Shown here: positions 1-10,900 of the stretch, in pieces
Layout of the letters: every line of letters begins with the position of its first letter
Numbering within the stretch: position 1 is the first letter of the stretch
Source: Kalaharituber pfeilii
Lineage: Eukaryota > Ascomycota > Pezizomycetes > Pezizales > Pezizaceae
Reading direction: 5' to 3'
DNA length: 64,000 nucleotides
NCBI GenBank assembly: GCA_015179045.1
Contig: WHUZ01000005.1
Coordinates: forward strand, 868,001 to 932,000
The notes under the pieces: generated by a model
Databases searched by the model: none
Told to the model about the DNA's origin: nothing
Seen by the model: the letters and a program-made list of their open reading frames with translations, nothing else
Made by a program: the position numbers and the translations under genes

Positions 1-666
1 TCCTCCTCTTCCACTTCCTCTTCTTCCTCCGGCTCCTCTGACTCCTCTAATTCTTCTTCTGACTCCGACCCGTCCGATTCCTCAGAGTCTGATTCATCCA
101 CCTCCTCTCGTTCCTCAAGCCCATCATCAGAAAAGAAGAAATCCGCCAAATCGAAGTTCAAGAAAGAAAAATCCACCAGTCCGCCCCCCTCCAAAAAGCG
201 CAAGCTCTCTTCTTCCTCCCCTCCCGCTTCAAAGCGTGTAAAGGCTGCAATTGTCCAACGCGAGAGTGCCGACTCTTCCTCCGAGTAAGCAGTTTGTCCA
301 ACCCTCAACTCCCTTGCAATCCCTCACCCACACATCTCTAACTAATCCCGCGCACGCAGCACCACCAGCACCCTAGCCGGTTCTACAGCCCCCGCTAGCT
401 CCAATTCCAAGAACACCTCCCAAACATCCTCTCGGAAGAACACTCCTTTCTCCCGTGTCGATCCAACAAAAGTCAAATTTGCTTCTGACGCTGTCAGGGA
501 CAACAGTTTCCGTGGAAAAGATGACAGCTATGCCATGCGTGCGCACCAGGACCTAATTGTCACAAAAGGCAAAGGCTTCACGAAGGAAAAGAACAAGAAG
601 AAGCGAGGCAGCTACCGCGGAGGAACAATAGACTATGAAGTTAACAGTTTTAAATTTGAAAATTAG
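1..666 (+). CDS. SRP40: SRP40/Nopp140-type nucleolar protein, C-terminal part (5' truncated by window)
   Basis: Exons 1-284 and 360-666, joined across a 75-nt intron (GTAAGC...CGCAG, branch-like CTAAC). The visible protein begins with a Ser/Asp/Glu-rich tract that has interspersed Lys-rich patches, typical of the CK2-phosphorylated repeats of Srp40/NOLC1. It ends in a textbook SRP40 C-terminal domain: FSRVDPTKVKFASD, then DNSF, then GKGFTKEKNKKKRGSYRGG, then VNSFKFEN and a stop at 664-666. Family members act in the nucleolus as chaperones for snoRNPs and preribosomal particles. The N-terminal LisH-like and remaining acidic repeats would lie upstream of the window. The domain assignment is firm. 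The number of upstream exons is unknown. Confidence 0.93.
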
Positions 667-1327
667 AAGTCGGGAACCTAGAATTGTGAGGATCTGGTGT
701 TGGGATTGGCTGTTATTTAATAAATTACCTTTTAGTTTGTTCTTCAGGTCCTGGTCTGATTTATGTTTTTGTCGTCCTCTTCTATCATGTTTTTCTTTCC
801 GGAGTTGAAAATACCTTTCCAACCTGCATTTCTCCTTACCCTGACAAATGGTGTGCTCATCATGTGATATCATCACACACGATAGTTTCTGCTTCGCTCT
901 TTTAATATCGTTCCTCTTTTCATGAAGAGCACATTACGTGGATTCATATGCTTATGTGCTGGGCCACTTGTAAATAACGCTCCAGTCACCGCTGGCCCGG
1001 GCTACTTAGTAGCACTACGGTTCAAGAGTAGCCCGGGTCATTCACAACAAGTGTATTTGTACAACATTGTATTGACCTTTTTTCACTACAAAAACCACTA
1101 TCATAGAACAGATTAGCGCTAGATTATTGCAGTTGCTACATTATTTAACTGTTCGGAGTATTTGTTTATTTTTGCACATAAACTCTCCCATTCTTCGGCA
1201 GTTACATGCTTTAAATATTTTTTGAATCTTCATTCATATATGTGCATTTCAATATGATTCTTCATAATTTGCTATAGAGGAGTATTTCACTGGAATGGAA
1301 TTTTCGCTGAAGAGAGTATTTCGCTGA

Positions 1328-1360
<33 letters not shown>

Positions 1361-1976
1361 CATAGTAGAGGACTTTTCGCTTGAGGAGAGGTTATAGTGC
1401 CGGGAATATTTCACTCTAGAGAGGTTTTTGCTCACAAAAGAAGTGTTAATTCATATTTTTAAACAAGATATTTGTTTTTCTAACAATTGTCCTCATTCTT
1501 AACGTTGAGTTGAAAGTTAACCGTAGAGTACGCGAGTAGTGGGCGTGTAGGTACTGTGGGGAATCTTGGCATTCTGAGTGCTACGGTGGGCGAACATATT
1601 TTGAGGTATGGGGGGGGATGATTACTGAGAAAGGAAGTGGTATTATTATTGTGAGGCCAGAAAGAGGGACCTCATGAGTGGATCATCATCATCGTCGTTG
1701 AGGGTCATAGTATCACTGGTTTTTTGTCTGCTAGGTCTTGCAGTCGTCCCGTTGTGTTCTTGAGATATAATTAAACCGTTTCTCTTCTATCCGCCCCTAT
1801 CCTCCTTATCTCTCTCCTTTTACCTTCCGTGTCTTCTTCCCCTCCGTAAACTTTCCTCTTGATCCCTCCCACAGTACTTAGTAGTGTATAGAGCCTTGTA
1901 CGGAGAAAAAAAATCATGAACCGTGGTGCTACTGAGTAGCCGATACTGTCGCTTACCTATTACTTAGTGACCGAGC
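667..1976. other. Intergenic spacer downstream of SRP40
   Basis: No gene supported. Contains a pure T30 tract at 1331-1360, flanked by degenerate repeats of a TTTCGCTGAAGAG-like word (about 1300-1400), then AT-rich sequence. The remaining open frames are short and show no domain signal. Confidence 0.6.
1331..1360. repeat. Poly(T) tract, 30 nt
   Basis: Uninterrupted run of 30 T. It could be a mononucleotide microsatellite or the reversed tail of an old retroposon. No target-site duplication was found to prove the latter. Confidence 0.9.
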
Positions 1977-2155
1977 ACCTATTAGTGACCGATCTCTTGG
2001 CACTCCTTCTCCTCCTACAACTTCCACACGCAATATCTTCGGCGTCAGGCATGCTAGCAACATGAGGTAAATTGCAGAATATACAGCAGGTGCACCTGAA
2101 TATTTGGAGGATATTTTGATGCCCACACTGTATATACACCTTTTTCAATTCAATA

Positions 2156-2540
2156 GCGGTATTCAGATTAGAAAAATCTGGCCAGATTTTCCGGATTTCA
2201 GAATTTTATCAAGTCAGGAAAATCCGGTCATCTCCATACAAAATTTTATCTGGTATTTTCGTTATAAACCAGTTAAACCAGTTTATTTTCGCGTTTTTTT
2301 GCAGAAAAAATCCAGTCGGATTTTTGTGACAACTGCATATATATGATGCATTTTGCGGGCCTTGATGCAATATTCAGGACCTGGTGTGCATAAATTCCGA
2401 TGGATTTTTGGACCCAAAACCAGTTTCCGATTTGACAAAAAATCCGATTTTCACAAGAGGGTACTCAGACTACGGAACGAATAAACTGGTTTGTCCGCCG
2501 GATTCCATTGTATATGAGGACAGTCTAATCTGAATACCGC
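2156..2540. mobile_element. MITE with 17-bp TIRs and TA target duplication
   Basis: The 385-bp segment is bounded by GCGGTATTCAGATTAGA and its perfect inverse TCTAATCTGAATACCGC, with TA on both sides (2154-2155 and 2541-2542). TA duplication is the signature of Tc1/mariner-type transposition. It interrupts the left arm of the foldback structure: the sequences on either side (about 2153 and 2543) align to a contiguous stretch of the right arm. No coding capacity is visible, so it is nonautonomous. Confidence 0.8.
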
Positions 2541-3167
2541 TAATGATATGCTGAGGAAGTATAGCATCCTACACCCCCCTTGCATAGCAAAGAATAGTAT
2601 ACACTAACTACTACACAACTCTTGTTAACTATAGCTCTTTGCACTAAAGAAGAAGGATAGCTAACTCAAATAGTGATAGGATAAGGTTGGTGTGGATTTC
2701 TATGGTCTCAAACACAGGGATTAACAGCTATGGAACTATTCTACTGATTACAATAGCATATTACATGATTGGCAGTATTAACTACTAGGAAAACACCCTC
2801 AAGAATACTATATATTTCAGGGCTGATAGTATTAATTGCTAGAAAACACTCTCGTAAGTGCAGCAGCTTATAGCAGGCTTAAGTGAATGGCAGATCTAAT
2901 AGGTATCTATACCGATGATAGTACATCGCTACAGAATCAGCAGGTATAGAAGCACTCTTATAACTGCAATAGTATATACCTGGCTGATGGGATTGATAGT
3001 GAGATAAATCTCTTACTATGTCAATAATGATAGCATATGTCATAGTTGACAGGAAAGGCAATAATAATAGTATTACCACCATGTTGGTATATATAGAATA
3101 ATATAGGTAGTAATACTAATAAAGATTTATGATAGTATCTCTCATGATAATATTGTAAGTAGGATTG

Positions 3168-3380
3168 TGTTACGGGTAACATGAGTCGCTAGTCCTGAGG
3201 CGGTAGTGCGAAGATGTGGGAGAGGCCGATGCCTGACCAGCAGGCCCCCATAGGCAGCACGTGAGTTGATAGCGAGCCGTACGGATACTCCTATATATCC
3301 CGACTGTACTACCGGCGGTCACCGGTAGTTCTACCTTTTGGTGCAACGGTTTGCGAAACGGTCTGTTGCAACCCGTAACA
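3168..3380. mobile_element. Probable solo LTR, 213 bp
   Basis: Starts TGTTACGGGT and ends ACCCGTAACA, which combines TG...CA termini with a 10-bp terminal inverted repeat. It is flanked by a perfect 5-bp duplication GATTG (3163-3167 and 3381-3385). These are the hallmarks of an LTR left after recombination between the two LTRs of a Ty1/copia or Ty3/gypsy element. It lies inside the left foldback arm. No second copy was seen in this window. A short TIR transposon with a 5-bp duplication is the alternative. Confidence 0.7.
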
Positions 3381-4389
3381 GATTGTGTCTGGATGCTCAC
3401 TGTACTCTAACAGCCTCATAAGTATTATAGTAACTAGCTAGAAGAGCCTCTATTAGGACATTTAGTATCTAGCAATAGTATTAGGGCCGTGCATTGGGAG
3501 GAATTATGTAGTAAAGTCAAGGACACCTATGTTTTCTATGATACTGAGAATAATAAAGATGCTGAAGATACTTACAATACTGGAATATCAGGGCATTTAG
3601 GGTGTGCAGAGAACTCGGTACATAGTCTATAGTGCATAATAGTACCCTGCTATTAAGGTAGTAGCACTTAGAATAAATTTGTGCTTGCTGATAAATTAAA
3701 GAATCGGTTCATCATACAGTCTCGAACCACACTACACGGTTGCTTCGTGGGAGAACGTCTGGAATAAAATGTGCGCAACTTTACCAGTAATTTTCTGCCC
3801 ATACAAAATTTTGGCATCGCTAGGCGCTGCGACATGATATTGTCGGCGACTTGCACGCCAAGAGTTTGATGCATCAATGAACGTATGCATGGCTGCATAC
3901 TGGAATAGAATGATGGATGCATGACTACTAAAGCTTCAGGCATATATGTATCTAGTAAGCTGTAGGCTCTCTCATTACACTTTGTCAAGCTTCTTATAAA
4001 TACATACTGTACTCATTAGTGCGAACGAGGATAGATGCATTATTATTTGAAAAGTCCTTTATAACATTCTTGTTCTTACCTCAAGATGGTACTAGTAGCA
4101 GAGGTACCAGGATGTCGGCGGAGGCAGTGGGATATCGGTGAGCGCAGTAGAATGTCTGTGAAGGTGGTGGGATGTCAGTAGAAGTGGCAGGGTGTCAGTG
4201 AGGGTGGCAGCGACAACAGCAGTGATAATGAGGAGAGTGATAATTACGAGGGGAGCAATGATAATGAGAGGAGCGATGACAATGAGAGCAGTAGCGAGGA
4301 GGAAGATTGGGAGTGTAATAAGTACAAAGGATTGGAGCGAAAGGAGGAGCATTCCGAAACCTAATGAGCGACAAGTTATAGTAATAGTG

Positions 4390-4620
4390 GTAGGACTACA
4401 GTGATAGAGGACTACAGCAACAGGACTACAGTGACGGCGGGAGAGCTATAGCGACAGGACTATAGCGACAGCGGCAGGGCTATAGCGCCAGCAGGAGAGC
4501 TATAGCAACAGCAGGAGAGCAACAGCGACAGGACTATAGCGACAGCGACAGGACTATAGCGACAGCGACAGGACTATAGCGACAGTGACAGGACTACTAT
4601 AGCGACAGCCGCTCTATCTT
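4390..4620 (+). repeat. Minisatellite, left arm (GACAGCGACAGGACTATAGC-type units)
   Basis: Imperfect tandem units built from AGCGACAGCGACAGGACTAT and shorter permutations (agcgacaggactat, ggagagctatagcgac). From about 4100 to 4390 a related degenerate array (aggatgtcggcggaggcagtggga...) precedes it. Open frames across this area are products of the repeat and not genes. Confidence 0.85.
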
Positions 4621-4664
4621 GTCCTAGTAATATCTTCTTATTTATCTTGTTGTTCATATACTAG

Positions 4665-5620
4665 TACAGTAGTCCTGCTGCCGTTGCCATCACTGTAGCC
4701 CTGTCGCTATTGTCCTGTCGCTGTCGCTATAGCCCTGTCGCTGTCCTATCGCTGTCGCTATAGCTCTCCCGCCGTCGCTGTAGCTCTCCCGCCGTTGCTA
4801 AGTCCTGTCGCTGTCGCTATAGCCCTGTTGCAGTCGCTATATGGTGCCGGCAGCTTAGTACCAACATGTTCTCGTGCCCAGACTCCAAATTTAGGGGGTG
4901 ACAAATCGTGTATCCGCAACACCACAACTACGGATCTGGAATTTTTAATCTTGTAAATCTATAGTATTTGCTATTGCGAACAATCCTACAAGATTAAAAA
5001 AAAATAAAAAAAAAAAACTGCACATGTGGATAGGGAAATAAAAGAGGACATTTTGTATGGGAAAGGGTAAAAAAAGTTACTTGCCAAGAAGGCAAAAATT
5101 TCCTAAATAGGCAATTTTTGCACTTAGTCAGCTAGTCTTGGCACATTTCCTCTAATCACTGGTTCCAATGGCTGAGTAATGCATGCATATTATGCATCTC
5201 TTGGTGCATATAATGCAATAAGTACTATGTTAACACAAAAGTGCAAGGGGCTTGGCATGAGACTAACTCAAAAGAGAAAAGAAAAGCGAAAAAAGGCTGC
5301 TGACTAATGGTCGAGCGAAATGTTACAAGGTGTTGGTACTAAGCTGCCGGCACCCATAGCTCTCCCGCCGTCGCTGTAGCTCTCCCGCCGTCACTGTAGC
5401 TCTCCTGCTGTCGCTATAGCTCTCCCGTTGCCGCTATAGTCCTGTTGCTGTAGCTCTCCTGCTGTCGCTATAAGTCCTGCCGCTGTCGCTATAGCCCTGT
5501 CGCTGTAGTACTACCTCTGTTACTACAGTCCTTCTGCTATCACGGTAGTTCTACCTCTATTGCCCTGCTTCTATCACCCTGCTTCTATTGCCCCGCAGCC
5601 ATCACTGTAGTCCTGTTGCC
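4665..5620 (-). repeat. Same minisatellite in inverse orientation, right arm
   Basis: Units such as CCTGTCGCTGTCGCTATAGC and TAGCTCTCCCGCCGTCGCTG run 4665-4841 and resume at 5357-5620, either side of the MITE 4842-5356. They are the reverse complement of the units at 4390-4620. Confidence 0.85.
4842..5356. mobile_element. MITE (TGGTGCCGG family), 515 bp, in the minisatellite
   Basis: Terminal repeats: 5' TGGTGCCGGCAGCTTAGTAC and 3' GTACTAAGCTGCCGGCACCCA. A 24-bp block (GGTGCCGGC...CCAACA) is perfect, and the outermost part differs by one inserted base. TA flanks both ends (4840-4841, 5357-5358). The minisatellite resumes on the other side. It shares its terminal design with the element at 13242-13839. 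No transposase is visible. Confidence 0.85.
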
Positions 5621-5960
5621 GGCACCACAATCCTACTATCATTACCATAATCCCACAAGTACATTCTGATTTTTTCCCTTAATGTCCTTTGATTACTCCC
5701 CAATGCAATTAATAATTGGCTTGTCTGCTAAAGCTGTTCCTAGGCCTGGCTGGGGGTAGTACCACTTGATCCAACTTTATACTACTTTGGAACTTCAGTA
5801 TCGTGGGCTGCAGATACATACCACTTAGTTGCTATTACATATTATGCTAGTCTACACTAGTGCATTCCATTAGCGTCACCCATGTCGGCGCCTCCAGCTC
5901 TATGGCGTCGCGCACATTTTATTCCAGACGTTCACCCATGAAGCAACCGCGTAGTGTGGG

Positions 5961-6001
5961 GTAGCTTAGTCAGCCACTAAGCGGTAGTCTGGTTCGAGAC
6001 T
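5961..6001 (+). other. tRNA-like A-box/B-box pair (possible SINE remnant)
   Basis: TAGCTTAGTCAG (5962-5973) resembles a pol III A box. GGTTCGAGACT (5991-6001) resembles a B box at roughly tRNA spacing. The first sits in a perfect 7-bp hairpin (GCTTAGT/ACTAAGC). The second forms a perfect 5-bp T-arm-like hairpin (AGTCT/AGACT, loop GGTTCG). There is no acceptor stem or anticodon arm, so this is not a functional tRNA. The inverted copy near 3705-3735 keeps only the B-box-like part. Confidence 0.3.
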
Positions 6002-6512
6002 GTTCATCATATACTCCGTACTAACTACTCTAGTGCATATTTGCTATGCAAAACACTATTGTTTATATTGAAATGCTGCTTATAAAGTAGTGTATTGTTG
6101 CAGGAGGGTATATTACGTGTACAGTTGGTAGTTTTGGCATTTCCAACATTTTTGGGTATTTCAGCAACTGCTTTTGAGGCGACAGAAATCCGCATAACCT
6201 CACCCCATGGCTATTTAAGTTAGCTACCTTTCTTCTATAGTCACTCGAGAATGCGAAAAACTATAGTTGAGGATAGCTATATATTAATAAGTGTGTGCTA
6301 TCCTTTGCTTTGCAAGGAGGAGGTAGAATGCCTAGCTTTCTCTGTATATCGTTGAATTAAAAAAGGTGTATATATAGTTTGGCTCCTCCAAATATTAAGG
6401 CACACCTGCTGTACATTCTGTAATTTACCTGATGCTGCTAGCATGCCTGACGCCGCATGTAGAAAGTGTATGTAGGAAGGAGGAGCGCCAAGAGATCGGT
6501 CACTAATAGGTT

Positions 6513-7920
6513 ACCTAACTGAAACACTGTTTACGAGTGGTCTGGCACACTTACATACATATGACGGCATTTAATTTTTCTTCGTACCGCTGTTTCAAAA
6601 AGTATTTGGACACTAGATGTTGCATACGAGCTGTGCGGTCCTGGGAATACCATGATATGCAACATTCACTCCCATGCGGGTATAGAATTTGAATGTATCT
6701 AGGTACCTAAGTATACGTCGAAATACCTAGAAAACACTGCTGATGGCCAAATAAAGGCTCTCGGCCCACTATTGCAGGCTTATATCTCCCTAATTTTCTT
6801 GACCATCACTTTTGAACTCAATTCCTTATTATCTATCTCACAAGCAGGAGCCACATGACTATTCCTTAATTACAATGTAACAGTTGCATACTGCACCATC
6901 CTCAAAAGCGCATAGTGCGTATGCATATGCATCCCAATACTTATTGAATCAGCGAGTAATTTGAGAGATCGTCTCACCATTCATTGTAACAACCATAATC
7001 ACCAACTTCGCTCCATATGGAAGTATACATAATCAACATGATGTCTTGACGCTCCATGCTCCATGCTCATGCCTCAAGTATGGAAAAAGAAAGGAAGCAG
7101 AATGAGGAGTTTTTATAAACATCAACAGCAAGGACCTTTTTGTAATGCCATCCCGCGAACAGTAAATGTTGATACAAATTGGCAAATAAAATGCATGGCA
7201 AGTAAAAAGAAGGTCAGAGAAAAGAAAAAACGCCATAAACCTATTCTGTAATGTTGCCAGAGGAACGGGAAAAATAGAAATGGAAAGAAAAGAATTGAAA
7301 ATAAGCCCCAAAGATCAACACGATGCAAAGAAGCAAGCAATATGGATGATTTTCCCTCTTCCAACCATTCCAGACGCCATAATTGGCCTGCAATGATAAA
7401 AGAAGAAAGATAGAAAGAAAGAAGAAAAGCGTACTAGCAAACCCAACGGGGGTATGTGATTATTGCGTTCCAAAGGAAAATGTAACTTGTGGTCGTGGAG
7501 TGCATAGCAAGTGCTCAAGAAAATGAGAAGCAGGATGAACAAGGAGAACTCGAAAACAAAGTGAAATATCCGCCCAGGGTAAGCAATGCAAACGACAAGT
7601 CAGCGCCAAATGAGAACAGCCATAAGACCAATTCCTGCATCCCGAAAAACTCCAGAATTGTCAACAACTGGGTGACAAAAGGTTTTACAGCGAAATTTCA
7701 ATGATATCTGTTTTCAATGATATCTGAAAACAGATATCATTGTACCAAGTAGTCAAAGCGACTCTCTAGGTTTGTTAGCAATTCAATGACCCCATACTTA
7801 AAGATGGAGAGAATACTCACGTGGGGGAAATTCATAGCACCTGTCCAGGCGGGGTACTTCATCCAAATTCGGCTTTACCAAAGTCAAGCGATCACCTGTT
7901 CAGTATGAGTAGCCAAAACC
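6513..7920. other. Intergenic, AT-rich
   Basis: No gene supported. Open frames between 7033 and 7704 overlap on both strands, are compositionally biased and carry no recognisable domain. A perfect hairpin sits at 7699-7742. Confidence 0.5.
7699..7742. repeat. Perfect 18-bp inverted repeat (hairpin)
   Basis: CAATGATATCTGTTTTCA (7699-7716) and TGAAAACAGATATCATTG (7725-7742) are exact reverse complements around an 8-nt spacer. The palindrome GATATC occurs three times. It lies about 180 bp downstream of the stop of the gene at 7921-11734. It could be a 3' processing or cruciform structure, or the remnant of a tiny palindromic element. Confidence 0.9.
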
Positions 7921-10900
7921 TCAAGTCATATACCAAACTGCTTTCCATGCCCTGAGAAACTTATTCCAAGAGTCTTTTGCGACATGTTTGGTCTCTTGAG
8001 CAATAGCCCAGCTCTTGTCCAAGGCCAGATCAATAACTCTTTTGACTTCGCACCACGGAAAAAGCTGCAGACCACTAGTTTGAGTCCACTTCGCAACTGC
8101 AACTCCGTGATGATTTGTGTCAACATTATCTGTCAATTCCTCAACTTGTAGTACTTCTTCAAAGAGATCATCGTAGACAGCTGAATTATCTCGCTCATCC
8201 TGGCTTCCTCCCATATTTTCTCCGCAGTAAAATTCCTTCAAGCAGTCATGACCTTCTAAGGACCTCCCTCTAATCATAACCTCATACTCCTCTTCCTGTA
8301 TTCTCAATCGCCGCCATCTCACATCTTCTAGATAGCCATAAGCATTTTCAAAAGTATCCTTTAGTCTTCCTATTTCACTCCTAACCTCTTTGACTTCATG
8401 AATCGCAAATAATGTGATGACAAATGCCAATGCCGAGGTAATAAGAGGGATGATTGAATAATTCATAGCGGCGTTTCCTTCGACTGTTTTCTCCGTGTTG
8501 TTCATAGCACCCTGTTTGTGTTCCTCGGCAGTGTTGCTGACAATAAGATTGGTACACTGTGATTGTCGTTTTCTCTTCGCACTACTCATACTTCTTTCAA
8601 CCTCCAGAGTTATGGGCATAGCTTTCTTCGTGGTATGCTCTCCATTAACATTGTCGATTGTCCGATCCTTGCTCAAGGTGATACTCTGTGTGGAATCGAG
8701 AGATATTTTTGGAGCAGCTATTAAAGAGCTGGAGGCAACTTCCTGAGAGTCAAATGACGCGACATCAACCAATACATCTTGTGAAGATGATTGCATACTT
8801 TGGGAGCTCTTAACGACGAAAGATTGGAAAGCAATTCCATGGCCGATTGTCCGTTCGTTATGTGTGGGCTCTTGAGCTTTCCCACCCCTTAGCGTTCTCC
8901 CTTTCAATGCTTCCTTCCCCGTATTAATCTTTGAAAGTCGGATCCTTTTCTCACTTTGACTTCTACCTTCTAAACCTGGCTTAGGAGGGTCTAGAATGAC
9001 AGCACCTCCTTGGTTGAAGACCTTTGCATCATGAATACCTCCTCTCGAACGGATGCCAATCACCTCGGATTGTGGAACGTAAATATATATTCTGACGCCT
9101 TTTCGTGTGATATATAAACTTTCGTCTCTATATACTTCACCTTTGAGTGTGCCTCGACAAAGATGCGATTTCCTCTCAGCACGTTGAGTCCTTGACCTTC
9201 CAGGAGCTCTGGAAGCAAGGAAATCCTGATACACATTGCTAGGTGAGTAAGAAAAAAGTTCTTGACTTTGAGTAAGTAGCATCGAGGCGGACATATCTGA
9301 AGCACGAGATGACACTGGAGTGCTAGGTTGAGGTATTTCAAGCATTTCTTCATACTACGTCAGCATATTAACGTAGCCTCAATTCAAGAAGACACACTAA
9401 CCATTTCTTTCCCAATTAATCTTACAATCCACACAAACCCATCTGTCCAAGACATAAGGCACCTCCAAGCATTCGTACGTTTCTACAGAATGCATATCAC
9501 TTCGTGCCTCACCGGATTTGTTGCCCTCAGACCCTTCCTCACACTCAATAATTTCCCCGTCCTGGTTCATTAGTACCACTTTGCTTTTGCCTATCCAGCT
9601 GCTTTCCATAAACACTGTGTCACCCCCAGCTGTGCCAATACAATTGTTGAGAACAACCCATTTTGAACGCGCTTCATCGCAGCGTTGGAATAATTCAGGG
9701 GCTTCCAATCTTCCATTAAAAGATGCATGGCTGTAATCCCATTCTTTGGTTGCGACTGTGAAAACACGTTCATTATGCTTCAATGTCTTAACATCGTAAG
9801 CAATGGTGAGCTTGACGGTGAAGAATGATTGAATGCTATGAGTTCCAGTCGCAGGAAATATCGTATATGAAACAAGGTCAACAATATCATTGTCATCCTC
9901 ACCGAAAACTTCGCTCCCAGGTAACGTATATCCTAATGAGTGGATCTTGAGCCCGAACTCGAACGTTTCGTTCGCATTTGTGTTGATTTCAATCAGTTGA
10001 TATGCGTTAGTCCACTTCTTTGACTTCTCCTCGTGAGCAACGTTTCTCCAAATCTTCAAGCTGTCGAGCCCGCTGTAGGACAATGGCTGATCACCCAACT
10101 CCTCTAACAGCACAGTTTCCGCAATTGTGAATCCATTAACAGGAATAAATTTTGGGACTTCTATGATCGAGAGAAACTCCAATCGACGTCTGGTCAATAT
10201 TGTAAGGTTGACGTCACGAAAAGTCTCTGAAGCCGGCCGTGGGATTTCCAAACTCATATAACCGTCACCTTCATCAACAATCTCTGCCTCTGGACACTCT
10301 TGGCAGTCCAATGTATCGCCCTTCTGGACCCTTTCAATCCTGAAGCTCAATTTAGAGTATTTTTCAGGCTCTAACGCCTGTATCCCATTAAGGACAAGCC
10401 TGAAATTATACAATATGCCAACATATCCTTGGTCAAGGTAAGGAAGAAGCATACATTTTGAGATAACCTCAACAGCATAATTCCTTGGCGTCTGCAATTT
10501 TTCAATTCGGCGAGTACGGATTATCAGGACGTTACCACTCGTATCACCAATGATGCCACTGCTGTGATATGTTCCACATATTGTATTCCCTAACTCTTCA
10601 GCGCCAGAAAGTGCTGGAGTAGTCTGAAAAGTCCACTCATGCCGATTTGAAGTGGATCTAATCATGAACGAGATGCCAATCCCAGATTTGCAGTATGGCA
10701 ACCCTGCAAATAGAAAGCAGGATTCCTCATGAGGAGCTTCATCAAGCTTGATTGGTTCGGCTTCTAGGTATATCTCAATTACTATCATCAGGTTCATTAG
10801 TTTCTGTTAACCAAAGGCTCTATATGCAGCAAAACATACCTAAAGCGTCTCGCCTCATGCTTTCATCGAAATTGATACAAAGATATCCAGATGCATTTTC

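Larger units (their letters stand above)
1977..6512. mobile_element. Foldback-like composite element with long inverted arms
   Basis: The left arm starting ACCTATTAGTGACCGATCTC (1977 onward) recurs as the reverse complement ending at about 6512. Alignment by eye continues inward: 1977-2153 pairs with 6345-6512, 2543-2740 with about 6160-6345, 3690-3790 with about 5910-6020, and the minisatellite 4390-4620 with 4665-5620. The symmetry centre is near 4630. No transposase reading frame is visible. This resembles a foldback or long-TIR nonautonomous DNA transposon, or an inverted duplication around a minisatellite. Insertions in the arms (2156-2540, 3168-3380, 4842-5356) are later events. Outer boundaries are good to a few bases; no clear target duplication was found. 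Confidence 0.6.

Noticed and set aside
4092..4404. Open frames on both strands in the minisatellite
   Set aside because: They arise from the tandem repeat having no stop in several frames; no domain or splice context.
9328..9347. Separate gene starting at the ATG at 9345
   Set aside because: A 54-nt intron with good donor and branch spacing joins it in frame to the upstream exons, and total length is a multiple of three. The single-gene model is preferred but not proven.
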